Positions 55,162 through 64,000 of a DNA stretch of 64,000 nucleotides are shown here, one piece after another. Within the stretch, counting starts at the first letter, position 1. Each line of letters opens with the position of its first letter. Origin of the DNA: Paludibacteraceae bacterium (lineage in GTDB: Bacteria; Bacteroidota; Bacteroidia; Bacteroidales; Paludibacteraceae); NCBI GenBank assembly GCA_028694915.1, contig JAQVJY010000006.1, positions 1 to 64,000 on the forward strand. The letters are read 5' to 3'. Made by a program: the position numbers and the translations under genes. The notes beneath the pieces are model-generated. The model made no database searches. It saw nothing but the letters and a program-made list of their open reading frames with translations, and was not told the DNA's origin.

Positions 55162-55975
55162 AATTCTTTATTTTATTATAGTTGCAGTGGTTTTGGTTTC
55201 GTGTGGTGCTCCTACCGACGAAGAACGTGCACAAGCTTTCTTAGATGAGGCTCGTGTGCTTTATGAACAGAAAAATATAGAGGCTGCCAAGATACAGCTC
55301 GATTCTATTCATCTCTTATTTCCCATGTTGGTCAATTATCGTCGTCAAGCCGATACGCTTGGTTGGCAAGTGGAACTGTTAGAAATTCAAAGAAACTTAC
55401 TTTATGTTGACAGTATGTTGCCTTTGAAAACAACTGAAGTGATAGAACTGAAGGAATCTTTTTTATTTGAAAAGAACGAAAAATATGAATCCATCGGTAC
55501 ATTTGTGTACAAAACATTAAAAACAGAAAGTAACGTTGGTCGCTGTTATTTGAAACCTTATACCGACGAAAACGGCAAAATGTATATTATGAGTTACTAT
55601 GCAGATAAACCTATAAATCATAATAAGTTACATGTTTCTGCTGACGATTTATTTTCTGAAACACAACCCGTTGATAAGAGTGAGCAGCATCGATATGTTG
55701 ATTTTGGAAATTCGTATGAAACGGTACTTTTTCGCCCCGAAGTGTTGGGTGATATGCCAGACTTTATAACTTTGCACAAAGATTCTCCAATAAAAGTGAC
55801 ACTTTCGGGTGGTAAGAGTGATTATAGTTATCTGTTATCCGAATCGGATAAAGCAATTTTTGTGAAAACGTACCAAATGGCGACCGTTTTAGCTGATTTA
55901 TCACAACTGAATGCCTTGCAACGCCGTATGGTTATTCGCAAAAATTTATTAAATCATAAATTGAATTTAAAATAA
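55145..55975 (+). CDS. Lipoprotein of unknown function
   Basis: The 276-residue protein has a lipoprotein signal (MKKIRKILYFIIVAVVLVSCG, Cys20). After a short helical TPR-like stretch (20-75, with ARVLYEQKNIEAAKIQLDSI), the rest is mixed alpha/beta with YDKPYT-like turns and a likely beta domain about 110-230. It resembles lipoproteins seen only in Bacteroidota. I cannot name a function. Confidence 0.75.
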   Translation: MKKIRKILYFIIVAVVLVSCGAPTDEERAQAFLDEARVLYEQKNIEAAKIQLDSIHLLFPMLVNYRRQADTLGWQVELLEIQRNLLYVDSMLPLKTTEVIELKESFLFEKNEKYESIGTFVYKTLKTESNVGRCYLKPYTDENGKMYIMSYYADKPINHNKLHVSADDLFSETQPVDKSEQHRYVDFGNSYETVLFRPEVLGDMPDFITLHKDSPIKVTLSGGKSDYSYLLSESDKAIFVKTYQMATVLADLSQLNALQRRMVIRKNLLNHKLNLK

Positions 55976-56001
55976 TCAACTATTTATATAATAACTAATT
56001 A

Positions 56002-56442
56002 ATGATTATTGATTCTTTAGATAATGCTCATATGTACGAATGCCTGCATCCCTCTTTTAAGCAAGCGTTCGACTTTTTACGTTCTACCGATTTTTCTACT
56101 GTAGACGATGGTCGAATAGAGCTTTACGGCGATACAGTTTACATCAATTTGGCAGGTAATGCGGGTAAAAAGTCAGCTCCGTTGGAAGCACATAAACTGT
56201 ACATTGACATTCAAATGCCACTATCGACAACAGAGTTCATTGGTTTTAAACCCGTTAGTTGTTGTGAAACTATATCAGAAGTGTATGATAATGAAAGAGA
56301 TATTGTATTTTATGCTGATGATTTTGATACAATTTTGTCCGTTTCACCTGGACAATTTGTGATATTTTATCCCCAAGACGCGCATGCACCAGCTATGGCG
56401 TCAGGTTATTTAAGAAAATTAGTCGTAAAAATCAAATTATAA
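56002..56442 (+). CDS. YhcH/YjgK/YiaL family (DUF386) cupin-like protein
   Basis: The 146-residue protein is a beta-barrel of the DUF386 family: LEAHKLYIDIQMPL near 60-73 carries the conserved His and acidic metal ligands, and the C-terminus has FVIFYPQDAHAPAMASG with a further His. Relatives include an N-acetylneuraminate-linked YhcH and E. coli TabA. The substrate here is probably a sugar but is not known. It precedes glgB by ten bases. Confidence 0.9.
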   Translation: MIIDSLDNAHMYECLHPSFKQAFDFLRSTDFSTVDDGRIELYGDTVYINLAGNAGKKSAPLEAHKLYIDIQMPLSTTEFIGFKPVSCCETISEVYDNERDIVFYADDFDTILSVSPGQFVIFYPQDAHAPAMASGYLRKLVVKIKL

Positions 56443-56452
56443 ATAAAATAGT

Positions 56453-58453
56453 ATGGACACACTTAAAATTGTGAAGAATGATCCGTTCTTGGAACCGTAT
56501 GCCGAAGCATTACAAGGTCGCCACGATTACGCTATTCGTAAAGAAAAGGAACTGTTGGGTTCTGAAAATCAATCTCTTTCGGATTTTTCTTCAGGTTATC
56601 TTTATTTTGGACTCCATAAAATTAAACGTAGTTGGTATTTACGTGAATGGGCTCCTAATGCGACAGCTATCTATGTGTTAGGCACTTTTAATGATTGGAA
56701 GAAAGACGAAAATTACCGACTTTATCCGTTGGAAAATGGTATTTGGGAAGGAAAATTCTCCGAAAAATCGATGCAACACGGTGATTTGTTCAAATTATTG
56801 ATTGAATGGAATGGAGGTTTTGGTGAACGTATTCCAGCTTGGACGCGCCGTGTGGTACAGGATGAGGTGACTAAGATATTTTCCGCTCAGGTTTGGATGC
56901 CGGAAGAAGAGTTTAAATTTAAGGTGAAAAAATTTAAACCACAAACTACTCCACTTTTGATTTATGAATGCCACATTGGTATGGCTACCGAACAGGAAAA
57001 AGTAGGTACATATAATGAATTTCGCGAAAATATATTACCACGCATAGTTGCCGATGGCTACAACTGTATTCAAATTATGGCTGTACAAGAGCATCCATAT
57101 TATGGCTCATTTGGATACCACGTATCCAGCTTTTTTGCGGCTTCATCGCGTTTCGGAACCCCCGAAGAACTAAAGCAATTAATCGACGAAGCTCACCAAC
57201 ATGGGATCTCGGTTATTATGGACATAGTTCATTCTCACGCAGTTAAAAACGAGATTGAAGGACTTGGCCGATTTGACGGTACGCCATATCAGTATTTCCA
57301 TGGTGGCGACCGTCGCGAACATCCAGCATGGGATTCGCTTTGTTTTAATTACAACAAAAATGAGGTGTTACACTTCTTGCTTTCAAATTGCAAATTTTGG
57401 TTGGAAGAATATAAGTTTGACGGTTTTCGCTTCGATGGCGTTACTTCTATGCTCTATCGTAATCATGGTTTAGGACAGAATTTTACCAATTATGCCGATT
57501 ATTACAGCATGAATCAAGATGGCGATGCTCTTTGTTATTTGACATTGGCCAATAAACTCATTCACGAAATTAATCCGAATGCAATCACTATTGCTGAAGA
57601 AATGAGCGGATTACCAGAATTGGCTGCGCCATTTGAAGATGGCGGCATGGGATTCGATTATAGAATGGCTATGGGATTGCCCGATTTTTGGATCAAATAT
57701 ATAAAAGAGGTAAAGGATGAAGATTGGAAAGCTGGTCATATTTATTGGGAAATGACTAATCGTCGTCTGGGTGAAAAAACCATCAGTTATGCCGAAAGTC
57801 ATGACCAAGCGCTTGTAGGTGATAAAACCATTATTTTCAGATTAATAGATGCTGATATGTATTGGCATATGCAAAAAGGTGATGAAACCTTATTGGTTAA
57901 TCGTGGTATTGCTTTACATAAAATGATTCGATTAATTACCTCTACTACTATCAATGGTGGTTATTTGAATTTTATGGGTAATGAATTTGGGCATCCAGAA
58001 TGGATAGATTTTCCTCGTGAAGGCAATGGATGGTCACATAAATATGCCCGTCGTCAATGGAGTTTAGCTGATAATCCTAAGTTCTTATATCATGATTTAG
58101 GTGAATTTGATAAAGCCATGCTTGATTTATTGAAATCAGATAAAAAATTTAATGAAACCTCTATCGAAAAGGTATGGGATAACGAAGGCGATCAGGTGGT
58201 GGCATATAAACGTAAAGACTTGTTGTTTGTCTTTAATTTTAATGGACAAAAATCATTTACTGATTACGGATTTTTAGTGAAAAAAGGGGCTTATGAAGTT
58301 GTTCTTGATACAGACGATCGTCGTTTTGGTGGTTTTGGATTTAGCGATGACACGGTGGTGCATTTAACCTTACCTAGTCATCTCAAAAATAAAGAATGGC
58401 TAAAATTGTATATTCCAAGTCGTTCAGCATTGGTGTTGCGACATAAAGAATAA
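56453..58453 (+). CDS. glgB: 1,4-alpha-glucan branching enzyme
   Basis: GlgB makes alpha-1,6 branches in glycogen. The 666-residue protein has an N-terminal CBM48 domain (about 45-140, REWAPNATAIYVLGTFNDW in parts), then a GH13 barrel with HSHAVKNEIEGLG near 260, the nucleophile Asp in DGFRFDGVTSM near 325, the acid Glu in ITIAEEMSG near 383, and Asp in YAESHDQALVGDK near 447, then a C-terminal beta domain. The eukaryote-like GBE form (shorter N-terminus) is used in many Bacteroidota. It is the last gene of this strand group. Confidence 0.94.
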   Translation: MDTLKIVKNDPFLEPYAEALQGRHDYAIRKEKELLGSENQSLSDFSSGYLYFGLHKIKRSWYLREWAPNATAIYVLGTFNDWKKDENYRLYPLENGIWEGKFSEKSMQHGDLFKLLIEWNGGFGERIPAWTRRVVQDEVTKIFSAQVWMPEEEFKFKVKKFKPQTTPLLIYECHIGMATEQEKVGTYNEFRENILPRIVADGYNCIQIMAVQEHPYYGSFGYHVSSFFAASSRFGTPEELKQLIDEAHQHGISVIMDIVHSHAVKNEIEGLGRFDGTPYQYFHGGDRREHPAWDSLCFNYNKNEVLHFLLSNCKFWLEEYKFDGFRFDGVTSMLYRNHGLGQNFTNYADYYSMNQDGDALCYLTLANKLIHEINPNAITIAEEMSGLPELAAPFEDGGMGFDYRMAMGLPDFWIKYIKEVKDEDWKAGHIYWEMTNRRLGEKTISYAESHDQALVGDKTIIFRLIDADMYWHMQKGDETLLVNRGIALHKMIRLITSTTINGGYLNFMGNEFGHPEWIDFPREGNGWSHKYARRQWSLADNPKFLYHDLGEFDKAMLDLLKSDKKFNETSIEKVWDNEGDQVVAYKRKDLLFVFNFNGQKSFTDYGFLVKKGAYEVVLDTDDRRFGGFGFSDDTVVHLTLPSHLKNKEWLKLYIPSRSALVLRHKE

Positions 58454-58468
58454 CTTATTCTGGTATGA

Positions 58469-58506
58469 TAAAAGCGGGGCTGTAAATTGTTACAACCCCG
58501 CTTTTA
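58469..58506. terminator. Two-way terminator between glgB and rho
   Basis: TAAAAGCGGGG with CCCCGCTTTTA, plus further TGTAA/TTACA pairs, form a strong stem between convergent genes. Confidence 0.85.
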
Positions 58507-58537
58507 TTTATGTTAGAAATTCAGTATCTAATTTTCT

Positions 58538-60265
58538 TTAATCGTTCATCGACACTAAAAATTCTTCGTTGTTTTCAGTTCTTTCTAATCGCTCTTTCAT
58601 AAATTCCATAGCTTCTACTGAATTCATATCCGATAAATAGCGACGTAAAACCCACATACGATTGATTGTATCTTGATTAAGCAATAAATCATCACGACGT
58701 GTGCTCGAAGCCATAATATCTACAGCCGGGAAAATACGTCTATTCGATAATTTACGGTCGAGTTGTAATTCCATATTACCTGTACCTTTGAATTCTTCAA
58801 AGATAACATCGTCCATTTTGGATCCAGTATCCGTTAATGCGGTTGCTATAATGGTAAGAGAGCCACCATTTTCAATATTACGAGCGGCACCAAAGAAACG
58901 TTTAGGTTTGTGGAGAGCATTCGCATCAACACCACCTGATAAAATTTTGCCAGATGCCGGTTGAGCTGTGTTGTACGCGCGCGCTAAACGTGTGATAGAA
59001 TCTAGCAAAATAACTACGTCGTGGCCACATTCTACAAGGCGTTTCGCTTTTTCGTGTACAATGCTAGCCACTTTTACGTGACGTTCGGCAGGTTCATCGA
59101 ATGTAGATGAAATAACTTCTGCTTTGACGCTACGTGCCATATCGGTCACCTCTTCAGGACGTTCGTCTATAAGCAAAATAATCATGTAAACTTCAGGATT
59201 ATTAGCCAAAATAGCATTAGCTATATCTTTCAATAATACGGTTTTACCAGTTTTAGGTTGAGCTACAATTAGTCCACGTTGCCCTTTTCCAATGGGAGCA
59301 AACAAATCAAGTACTCTAACCGATAATGAATCGTTTTTACCTGTTGTAAGCGTAAATTTTTCTTCGGGGAATAAAGGTGTTAAGTGTTCAAATGGAACAC
59401 GGTCACGTACCAATTCAGGAGCAAATCCGTTGATTTTGGTAACACGTACGAGTGGAAAATATTTTTCACCTTCTTTAGGAGGACGAATAGGTCCTTCTAC
59501 TGTATCGCCAGTTTTTAAACCAAATAGTTTAATTTGCGATTGTGATACATAAATATCATCAGGTGATGACAAGTAATTATAGTCCGCTGAACGTAAAAAA
59601 CCATAGCCATCAGGCATCATTTCGAGTGTACCAGTACCTATGAGAATATCCTCAAATTCATACGGTTTTTCATTGTTTTCTAACGCACTATTCTTGCCGT
59701 TTGGATTGAATTTTTGTTTGTTATTATGTTGTTGTTTTTCTGGCTGTTTAGTAGTTGATTCTTGAACTTCTACTTTAGTTTCAATAGTAACCACTTCTGC
59801 CACTTTTTCTACAGGAGTTTCAGGTGTGGGAATAACCATTTTTTTCACCACAAGTGGTTCTTTTTTCTGAGGTGTCTCAGCAGTTGGCTGTGGAGTTGGT
59901 TTATTATTTGGTGCAGGTTTTTTCTTTGGTTCATTTTGATGAACTTTCACCGGCTTTGCAACAGGAGGATTAGTCACCGTTGATTCTGTTTTTTCTACTT
60001 TGGGTTGATCGGTGTCACTCTTTTTAAGTGGTGCTACTGATTTTCCCTCTGAAAAGACGGGTTTAGGAGCAATTCGTTGTCTTTTTCTTGGCTGAAAATC
60101 AGGTTCATCCTTTTTTTCTGATGCTTTTGTAATAGCTTGTTGATCGAGAATGGCATATACCAAAGCATCCGGTTCTAACCCGTCAGTTTTTTTTACGCCC
60201 ATCTCTTTTGCAATCGCCACCAAGTCGGCTTGCGATTTTTCTCTTAATTGTAAGATGTTGTACAT
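58538..60265 (-). CDS. rho: Transcription termination factor Rho
   Basis: Rho is the hexameric RNA helicase that ends transcription. The 575-residue protein has a Rho N-terminal domain (1-45), a Bacteroidota insert rich in Lys, Pro and Glu (about 50-205) likely disordered, the cold-shock-like RNA-binding domain (about 210-285) with YGFLRS, and the ATPase with Walker A in [12 protein letters not shown] near 335 and [13 protein letters not shown] near 366. It is a single gene. Confidence 0.97.
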   Translation of the reverse strand: MYNILQLREKSQADLVAIAKEMGVKKTDGLEPDALVYAILDQQAITKASEKKDEPDFQPRKRQRIAPKPVFSEGKSVAPLKKSDTDQPKVEKTESTVTNPPVAKPVKVHQNEPKKKPAPNNKPTPQPTAETPQKKEPLVVKKMVIPTPETPVEKVAEVVTIETKVEVQESTTKQPEKQQHNNKQKFNPNGKNSALENNEKPYEFEDILIGTGTLEMMPDGYGFLRSADYNYLSSPDDIYVSQSQIKLFGLKTGDTVEGPIRPPKEGEKYFPLVRVTKINGFAPELVRDRVPFEHLTPLFPEEKFTLTTGKNDSLSVRVLDLFAPIGKGQRGLIVAQPKTGKTVLLKDIANAILANNPEVYMIILLIDERPEEVTDMARSVKAEVISSTFDEPAERHVKVASIVHEKAKRLVECGHDVVILLDSITRLARAYNTAQPASGKILSGGVDANALHKPKRFFGAARNIENGGSLTIIATALTDTGSKMDDVIFEEFKGTGNMELQLDRKLSNRRIFPAVDIMASSTRRDDLLLNQDTINRMWVLRRYLSDMNSVEAMEFMKERLERTENNEEFLVSMND

Positions 60266-60405
60266 GAAGTAATTATGGATAATTAATAAGTCCGAGAAGA
60301 TACACGGCTACGAACAAAATCAGCTGATGGCTGGTAGTATGTAGCGTGATAAAAATATGGTGTTTATGAAAAAAGGAAAGAGAATATCTTTCTATGTTGA
60401 TAGCA

Positions 60406-60413
60406 CAAAGGTA
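60406..60413 (-). promoter_or_regulatory. -7 promoter box of rho
   Basis: TACCTTTG on the minus strand fits TAnnTTTG, giving an RNA leader of about 135 bases. Long rho leaders often serve autoregulation. Confidence 0.55.
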
Positions 60414-60700
60414 AGTATTTTTTTTTATAAGTAATCATTTCGTGTTTATTTTTTTTAATTTTTATATCATCCTTTCATTTTGTTGATAACTTGTTATTTG
60501 AAACTATAAATGTTAATTTTATTTATCGTAAATTTGTAGTTGCATTATACCCTTTTTGCAAAGAACTTGTTCTTTGGGGCGATTAGGGGTTATATTTCTT
60601 GCGAATTATAAAATATAATTTATTAGTAAAATATATTCGCAATGTTTAACTATTTTAATATTAACAGTTTATAAAATATTTGGTCACCAGCCTATTTTCT
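60414..60700. other. Divergent control region between rho and a glycosyltransferase gene
   Basis: No gene is seen. A TAAATTTG box at 60529-60536 may start the plus-strand glycosyltransferase transcript, and a perfect 8-bp hairpin CAAAGAAC-TT-GTTCTTTG stands at 60559-60576 in its leader. The rest is AT-rich. Confidence 0.5.
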
Positions 60701-61861
60701 ATGAATTTATTTGACTATTTCTCGCAAATTACGCTTGCCGAAGCGATTTTATTCGGCATTTTTATGGTTGCTTTGGTTGTTCAAGTGTACATGTATCTAC
60801 ATTTTTACACAGGTATAATGCGCCATAAAAAGCGAGTAAAAAAACAACAGATTTCGACCAATAACGAAAAACCTCCTGTATCTGTAATTATTTGTGCTAA
60901 GAATGAATCAGATAATTTGGCTGCGTTTTTACCCTTAGTACTTGAACAAGACTATCCTCAATACGAAGTGATTGTGGTAAATGACGGCTCTACGGATGAA
61001 ACAGAACTATTACTCAAAGATTTACAAGAACGTTATCCTCAACTGTACTATACCTATATGCCAGAACAGACTAAAATCATTAGTCGTAAAAAATTGGCAT
61101 TAACCATAGGTATTAAAGCTGCTAAACATGAATTATTACTGTTTACAGACGCTGATTGTCGCCCTCGTTCATCGTTTTGGATTACAGAGATGGTGCGTCG
61201 ATTTACACCGAATACCGAATTTGTGTTAGGTTATGGTGCTTATTTGCCTGAAAAAGGCCTATTAAGTCATCTAATCTCCTACGATACGTTATTTATTGCC
61301 ATGCAATATATGGGTTTCGCGTTCCGTGGTAAAGCTTATATGGGAATTGGACGCAATTTAGCGTATCGAAAAGAAACATTCTTTAGTCATAAAGGATTTG
61401 CAGGCACACTTCATATTGCTTCTGGTGACGATGATTTATTAGTTAATATGGCTGCCACACCTACCAATACAGCTATTGTTTCAGTGGCTGAAGGTGTTAC
61501 GCAATCAATTCCTAAAACCACATTTTCCGATTGGTATCATCAGAAAGAGCGCCATTTGACCACTGCACCAATGTACAACTCCCAAAGTAAGTTAATGGTG
61601 GGTATTGAGCCCCTATCGCGTGGCTTATTCTACTTGTCACTAGTAGCACTTATCGCCTTTTTGAATCCATTGGTGCTAGTAATCGTAGGTAGTTTGTTTT
61701 TGGTGCGTTATATACTGCAATTGGTCATAATCAATAAAACAGCTTCACAGTTGAAAGAACGTTCTTTTTATAGTACTATTCTTATGTTTGATATCATTTT
61801 ACCTCTTATTACCCTCTTTTTGATGATTTTTGGGCAAAAAAAATCGTTTTCGTGGAAATAA
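60701..61861 (+). CDS. Membrane glycosyltransferase family 2
   Basis: From ATG 60701 the protein has 386 residues; a TTG start at 60680 is less likely. One N-terminal helix is followed by a GT-A domain: VSVIICAKNESDNLAAFL near 60, VVNDGSTDET near 90, FTDADCRPR near 145, and a QKERH that replaces QxxRW near 285. Two or three membrane helices close it. It probably makes or exports an envelope polysaccharide or glycolipid; the sugar is not known. It stands ahead of the DUF349 gene by 93 bases. Confidence 0.88.
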   Translation: MNLFDYFSQITLAEAILFGIFMVALVVQVYMYLHFYTGIMRHKKRVKKQQISTNNEKPPVSVIICAKNESDNLAAFLPLVLEQDYPQYEVIVVNDGSTDETELLLKDLQERYPQLYYTYMPEQTKIISRKKLALTIGIKAAKHELLLFTDADCRPRSSFWITEMVRRFTPNTEFVLGYGAYLPEKGLLSHLISYDTLFIAMQYMGFAFRGKAYMGIGRNLAYRKETFFSHKGFAGTLHIASGDDDLLVNMAATPTNTAIVSVAEGVTQSIPKTTFSDWYHQKERHLTTAPMYNSQSKLMVGIEPLSRGLFYLSLVALIAFLNPLVLVIVGSLFLVRYILQLVIINKTASQLKERSFYSTILMFDIILPLITLFLMIFGQKKSFSWK

Positions 61862-61954
61862 ATTTGATGGGGAAGATAAAAAACACTACATTTGTTCGAT
61901 TTTTATATGAAAAGCCCTATTTGAGGGCGTGATAAACTCTTTTGAGACAATATT

Positions 61955-63709
61955 ATGGAAAAGCCAGAAAACATGGAATCTAGCCAACCGATGGCAAGCA
62001 AGGTTGAAAAACTTATCGGTGTTGTAGAAGCTATTGCTGTTCGTAACAATGAATTTTACGCATTATCTCGTGAAGAGATGGTTGATAAAATGCGTGAGTT
62101 ATTAAAGGTTAAACCTATTTCTAGCGTCAAAGAGTCTATCGAGAATCTCAAACAAGCTTTTTATAAACACCTAAAAGCAGAGCTCGAAAATCAATTGGCA
62201 ACCGATCTTTTGGATGATTCGGAGCATGTTGCAGAGCCTGTACAAGATCCTTTAGAAACTACTTTTAAAACTCTTTTAGCCAAATACAAAGAACTTAAGG
62301 CCAGTGAAAACGCTTTGTTAGACGCTGTGAAAGAGAAAAATCTCCAAGAGAAAAAACGTATTCTGGCAGAATTAGAAGCACTTACAGCTTCTTCAGATGA
62401 TTTATCGGCTACCATTCCAGCTTTCCGTAAATTACAACAAGATTGGAAAGCAATCGGACAAATTCCAGCTACCGCTGTTAATGGCATTTGGAAGGCTTAT
62501 AGTCAATATCAAGAAAAATTTTACGATCTTATTAAAATCAATAATGATTTGCGCGAGTACGACTTTAAGAAAAACTTGGAGTTGAAAACTGCTTTGTGCG
62601 AAACCGCAGAGCGTTTATCTAACGAAACAGATCCTGTAGAAGCATTCAAGCAATTACAAAAATTACACGATGATTGGCGTGAAATTGGTCCTGTGGCTCG
62701 TGAATTCCGCGAAGACATTTGGAATCGATTTAAAAATGCCTCTACTGTGATAAATAAACAGCATCAAGCTTATTTCGAAAGCATAAAAGAGGTAGAAGAG
62801 AAATTTATTACCGAAAAAATGGCTATTTGTGAACAAGTTGAGGCTATTGACTACGCCTCTCTTAAAAGCCATAAGCAATGGGAAAATAAGACTCAAGAAA
62901 TTCTCGAGTTACAGGAAAAATGGAAACATATTGGCGGTGTATCCTCTTCTAAAATGTCCATGAAAGCCTTTAAACGTTTCCGTTCTGCTTGCGATAAATT
63001 CTTTAAACATAAAAAGGCGTTTTTTAAAACTATCAAAAGTGAGTTTGTTCAGAACTTGGAAGCCAAAAAAGCTTTATGTGTTCAAGCTGAAGCACTTAAA
63101 GATAGTACCGATTGGAAAGAAACGGCCGAAAAATTGGTTCAAATACAAAAAGAATGGAAAACCATTGGTCCAACTAATAAAAAGCAATCCGATGCTGTAT
63201 GGCAACGTTTTGTAGCCGCTTGTGATTATTTCTTCGAACAGAAAAATTTGAACTTTACAGATAAAAAATCCGAAGAATTAACCAATTTAAAGGCTAAGAA
63301 AGCTGTTATAGAGCAAATTAATGCGTTTCAAGCAACAGGTAATGCTTCTGACGATATGGTAGCTCTGAAAGCTTTAGTTGAAGCATATAATAAAATAGGA
63401 TTTGTTCCTTTCCGCGATAAAGATAAGTTGTATAAAGCCTTTAAAGCTGCAACCGATAAGCAATTTGATGCATTACGTGGAAGTCGTTCTTCATTCACTC
63501 CTCATAAACCGTCGACAGACAGAATGAAACTAATGAAGGAATATGATAAATTAAAAGCTGAAATAGCCACTTACGAAAATAATATAGGATTCTTTTCTGC
63601 TTCTAAAAAAGCTAATTCATTAGTTGAAGAAATGAACAAAAAAATCGATTTGCTCAAGCACAAACTCGCTGAGATTGTTACAAAAATTGATGCAATAGAT
63701 CAGCAATAA
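61955..63709 (+). CDS. DUF349-repeat protein
   Basis: The 584-residue protein is helical and highly charged, with repeated DUF349 units of about 70 residues: each has a pattern W.k.iG.vp....n.iW..F (RKLQQDWKAIGQIP near 155, LQKLHDDWREIGPV near 230, ELQEKWKHIGGVS near 315, IQKEWKTIGPT near 398). The ends are coiled coil. The family is common in Bacteroidota and some actinobacteria, and its function is unknown. Confidence 0.88.
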   Translation: MEKPENMESSQPMASKVEKLIGVVEAIAVRNNEFYALSREEMVDKMRELLKVKPISSVKESIENLKQAFYKHLKAELENQLATDLLDDSEHVAEPVQDPLETTFKTLLAKYKELKASENALLDAVKEKNLQEKKRILAELEALTASSDDLSATIPAFRKLQQDWKAIGQIPATAVNGIWKAYSQYQEKFYDLIKINNDLREYDFKKNLELKTALCETAERLSNETDPVEAFKQLQKLHDDWREIGPVAREFREDIWNRFKNASTVINKQHQAYFESIKEVEEKFITEKMAICEQVEAIDYASLKSHKQWENKTQEILELQEKWKHIGGVSSSKMSMKAFKRFRSACDKFFKHKKAFFKTIKSEFVQNLEAKKALCVQAEALKDSTDWKETAEKLVQIQKEWKTIGPTNKKQSDAVWQRFVAACDYFFEQKNLNFTDKKSEELTNLKAKKAVIEQINAFQATGNASDDMVALKALVEAYNKIGFVPFRDKDKLYKAFKAATDKQFDALRGSRSSFTPHKPSTDRMKLMKEYDKLKAEIATYENNIGFFSASKKANSLVEEMNKKIDLLKHKLAEIVTKIDAIDQQ

Positions 63710-63734
63710 CAACTTGATTTTTAATCAAAAAACT

Positions 63735-63765
63735 CAAATGGCGCAACGAAACATTGTGCCATTTG
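63735..63765 (+). terminator. Hairpin after the DUF349 gene
   Basis: CAAATGGCGCAA and TTGTGCCATTTG form a 12-bp stem with one wobble pair, 26 bases past the stop. The T run after it is weak, so the terminator is probable but not strong. Confidence 0.55.
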
Positions 63766-63809
63766 CATTAAATAATGTTTAGAATTGTCGTGTAATAAGA
63801 TAAAAAAAG

Positions 63810-63817
63810 TATCTTTG
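63810..63817 (+). promoter_or_regulatory. -7 promoter box of the serine palmitoyltransferase gene
   Basis: TATCTTTG lies 46 bases ahead of the ATG; a TTG at 63785 sits 22 bases further upstream, near the -33 position. Confidence 0.65.
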
Positions 63818-63862
63818 CACCGCAAATAATATAACAAGAGTATAGAACTTAAATCTTTCAAA

Positions 63863-64000
63863 ATGAATTTATTACAAGAGAAATTAGTGAAATATGATGT
63901 ACCTCAACAAGCTAAAGCGGCAGGTGTATATCCTTATTTCCGTGCAATTTCAAGCGAACAGGATTCCGAAGTTATCATTAATGGTAAAAAAGTGTTGATG
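63863..64000 (+). CDS. spt: Serine palmitoyltransferase, N-terminal part
   Basis: Only the first 46 codons lie in the window; the frame is open at the right edge. The opening MNLLQEKLVKYDVPQQAKAAG, then VYPYFRAISSEQDSEV and a GKKVLM strand, is that of the Bacteroidota alpha-oxoamine synthase that condenses serine with palmitoyl-CoA, the first step of sphingolipid synthesis. A 2-amino-3-ketobutyrate CoA ligase is the nearest alternative; the N-terminus favours serine palmitoyltransferase. Confidence 0.75.
   Translation, partial: MNLLQEKLVKYDVPQQAKAAGVYPYFRAISSEQDSEVIINGKKVLM

Overview
The window reads as a chromosome segment of a Bacteroidota bacterium, most likely of the order Bacteroidales and perhaps Paludibacter-like. 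The evidence is repeated -7 promoter boxes of the form TAnnTTTG (often TATCTTTG or TACCTTTG) ahead of genes, a secreted protein with a type IX secretion sorting tail, the N-terminally extended Rho, an alanine racemase carrying a MurF-like N-terminus, the four-gene ferredoxin-dependent 2-oxoacid oxidoreductase cluster, a serine palmitoyltransferase start, and low-GC DNA. The genus is inference only.

Left edge (1-2500): the end of an outer-membrane beta-barrel gene, a decayed intergenic stretch with a truncated gene, and a tyrosine recombinase whose gene sits against the 3' end of a tRNA-Gln. This looks like one end of an integrated element. From 2566 to 13886 there is ordinary backbone: NfeD, an ABC uptake system for a metal chelate or cobalamin-type compound, nadC, rlmH, a very large membrane histidine kinase, and a DUF2089/Yip1 pair.

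A complete type II-C CRISPR-Cas9 locus fills 14.07-22.23 kb. It holds a tracrRNA on the minus strand just ahead of cas9, cas9, a REP-associated tyrosine transposase gene, cas1, cas2, and an array of 22 identical 47-bp repeats plus one interrupted terminal repeat, with 22 spacers of exactly 30 bp. Each repeat carries a minus-strand TATCTTTG box, so each unit may drive its own crRNA from within the repeat, towards the cas genes. The Cas9 HNH domain has Met848 where relatives have an acidic metal ligand directly before the catalytic His.

From 22.3 to 42.5 kb lies mainly housekeeping DNA: an esterase lipoprotein, tRNA-Phe, a T9SS cargo protein, fabD, a flavodiiron protein, an alanine racemase that keeps only the C-terminal domain of an ancestral MurF-Alr fusion, an IMPACT-family protein, an ABC-F ATPase, Nif3, a zinc-ribbon protein, a lambda-repressor-like regulator behind a long AT-rich region, gyrA, a TPR protein, a universal stress protein and valS.

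From 49.2 down to 42.6 kb an eight-gene minus-strand operon encodes carotenoid synthesis: crtB, idi, a CruF-like membrane protein, an acyltransferase, a glycosyltransferase, a TPR protein, crtI and, last, a Qnr-like pentapeptide-repeat protein. There is no cyclase, which suggests an acyclic glycosylated and acylated carotenoid. The right part (49.4-64 kb) holds the 2-oxoacid oxidoreductase operon, a divergent DUF1015-thrC group, glgB, rho, a glycosyltransferase, a DUF349 protein, and the first 46 codons of a serine palmitoyltransferase. All readings were made by eye; no database search was run.
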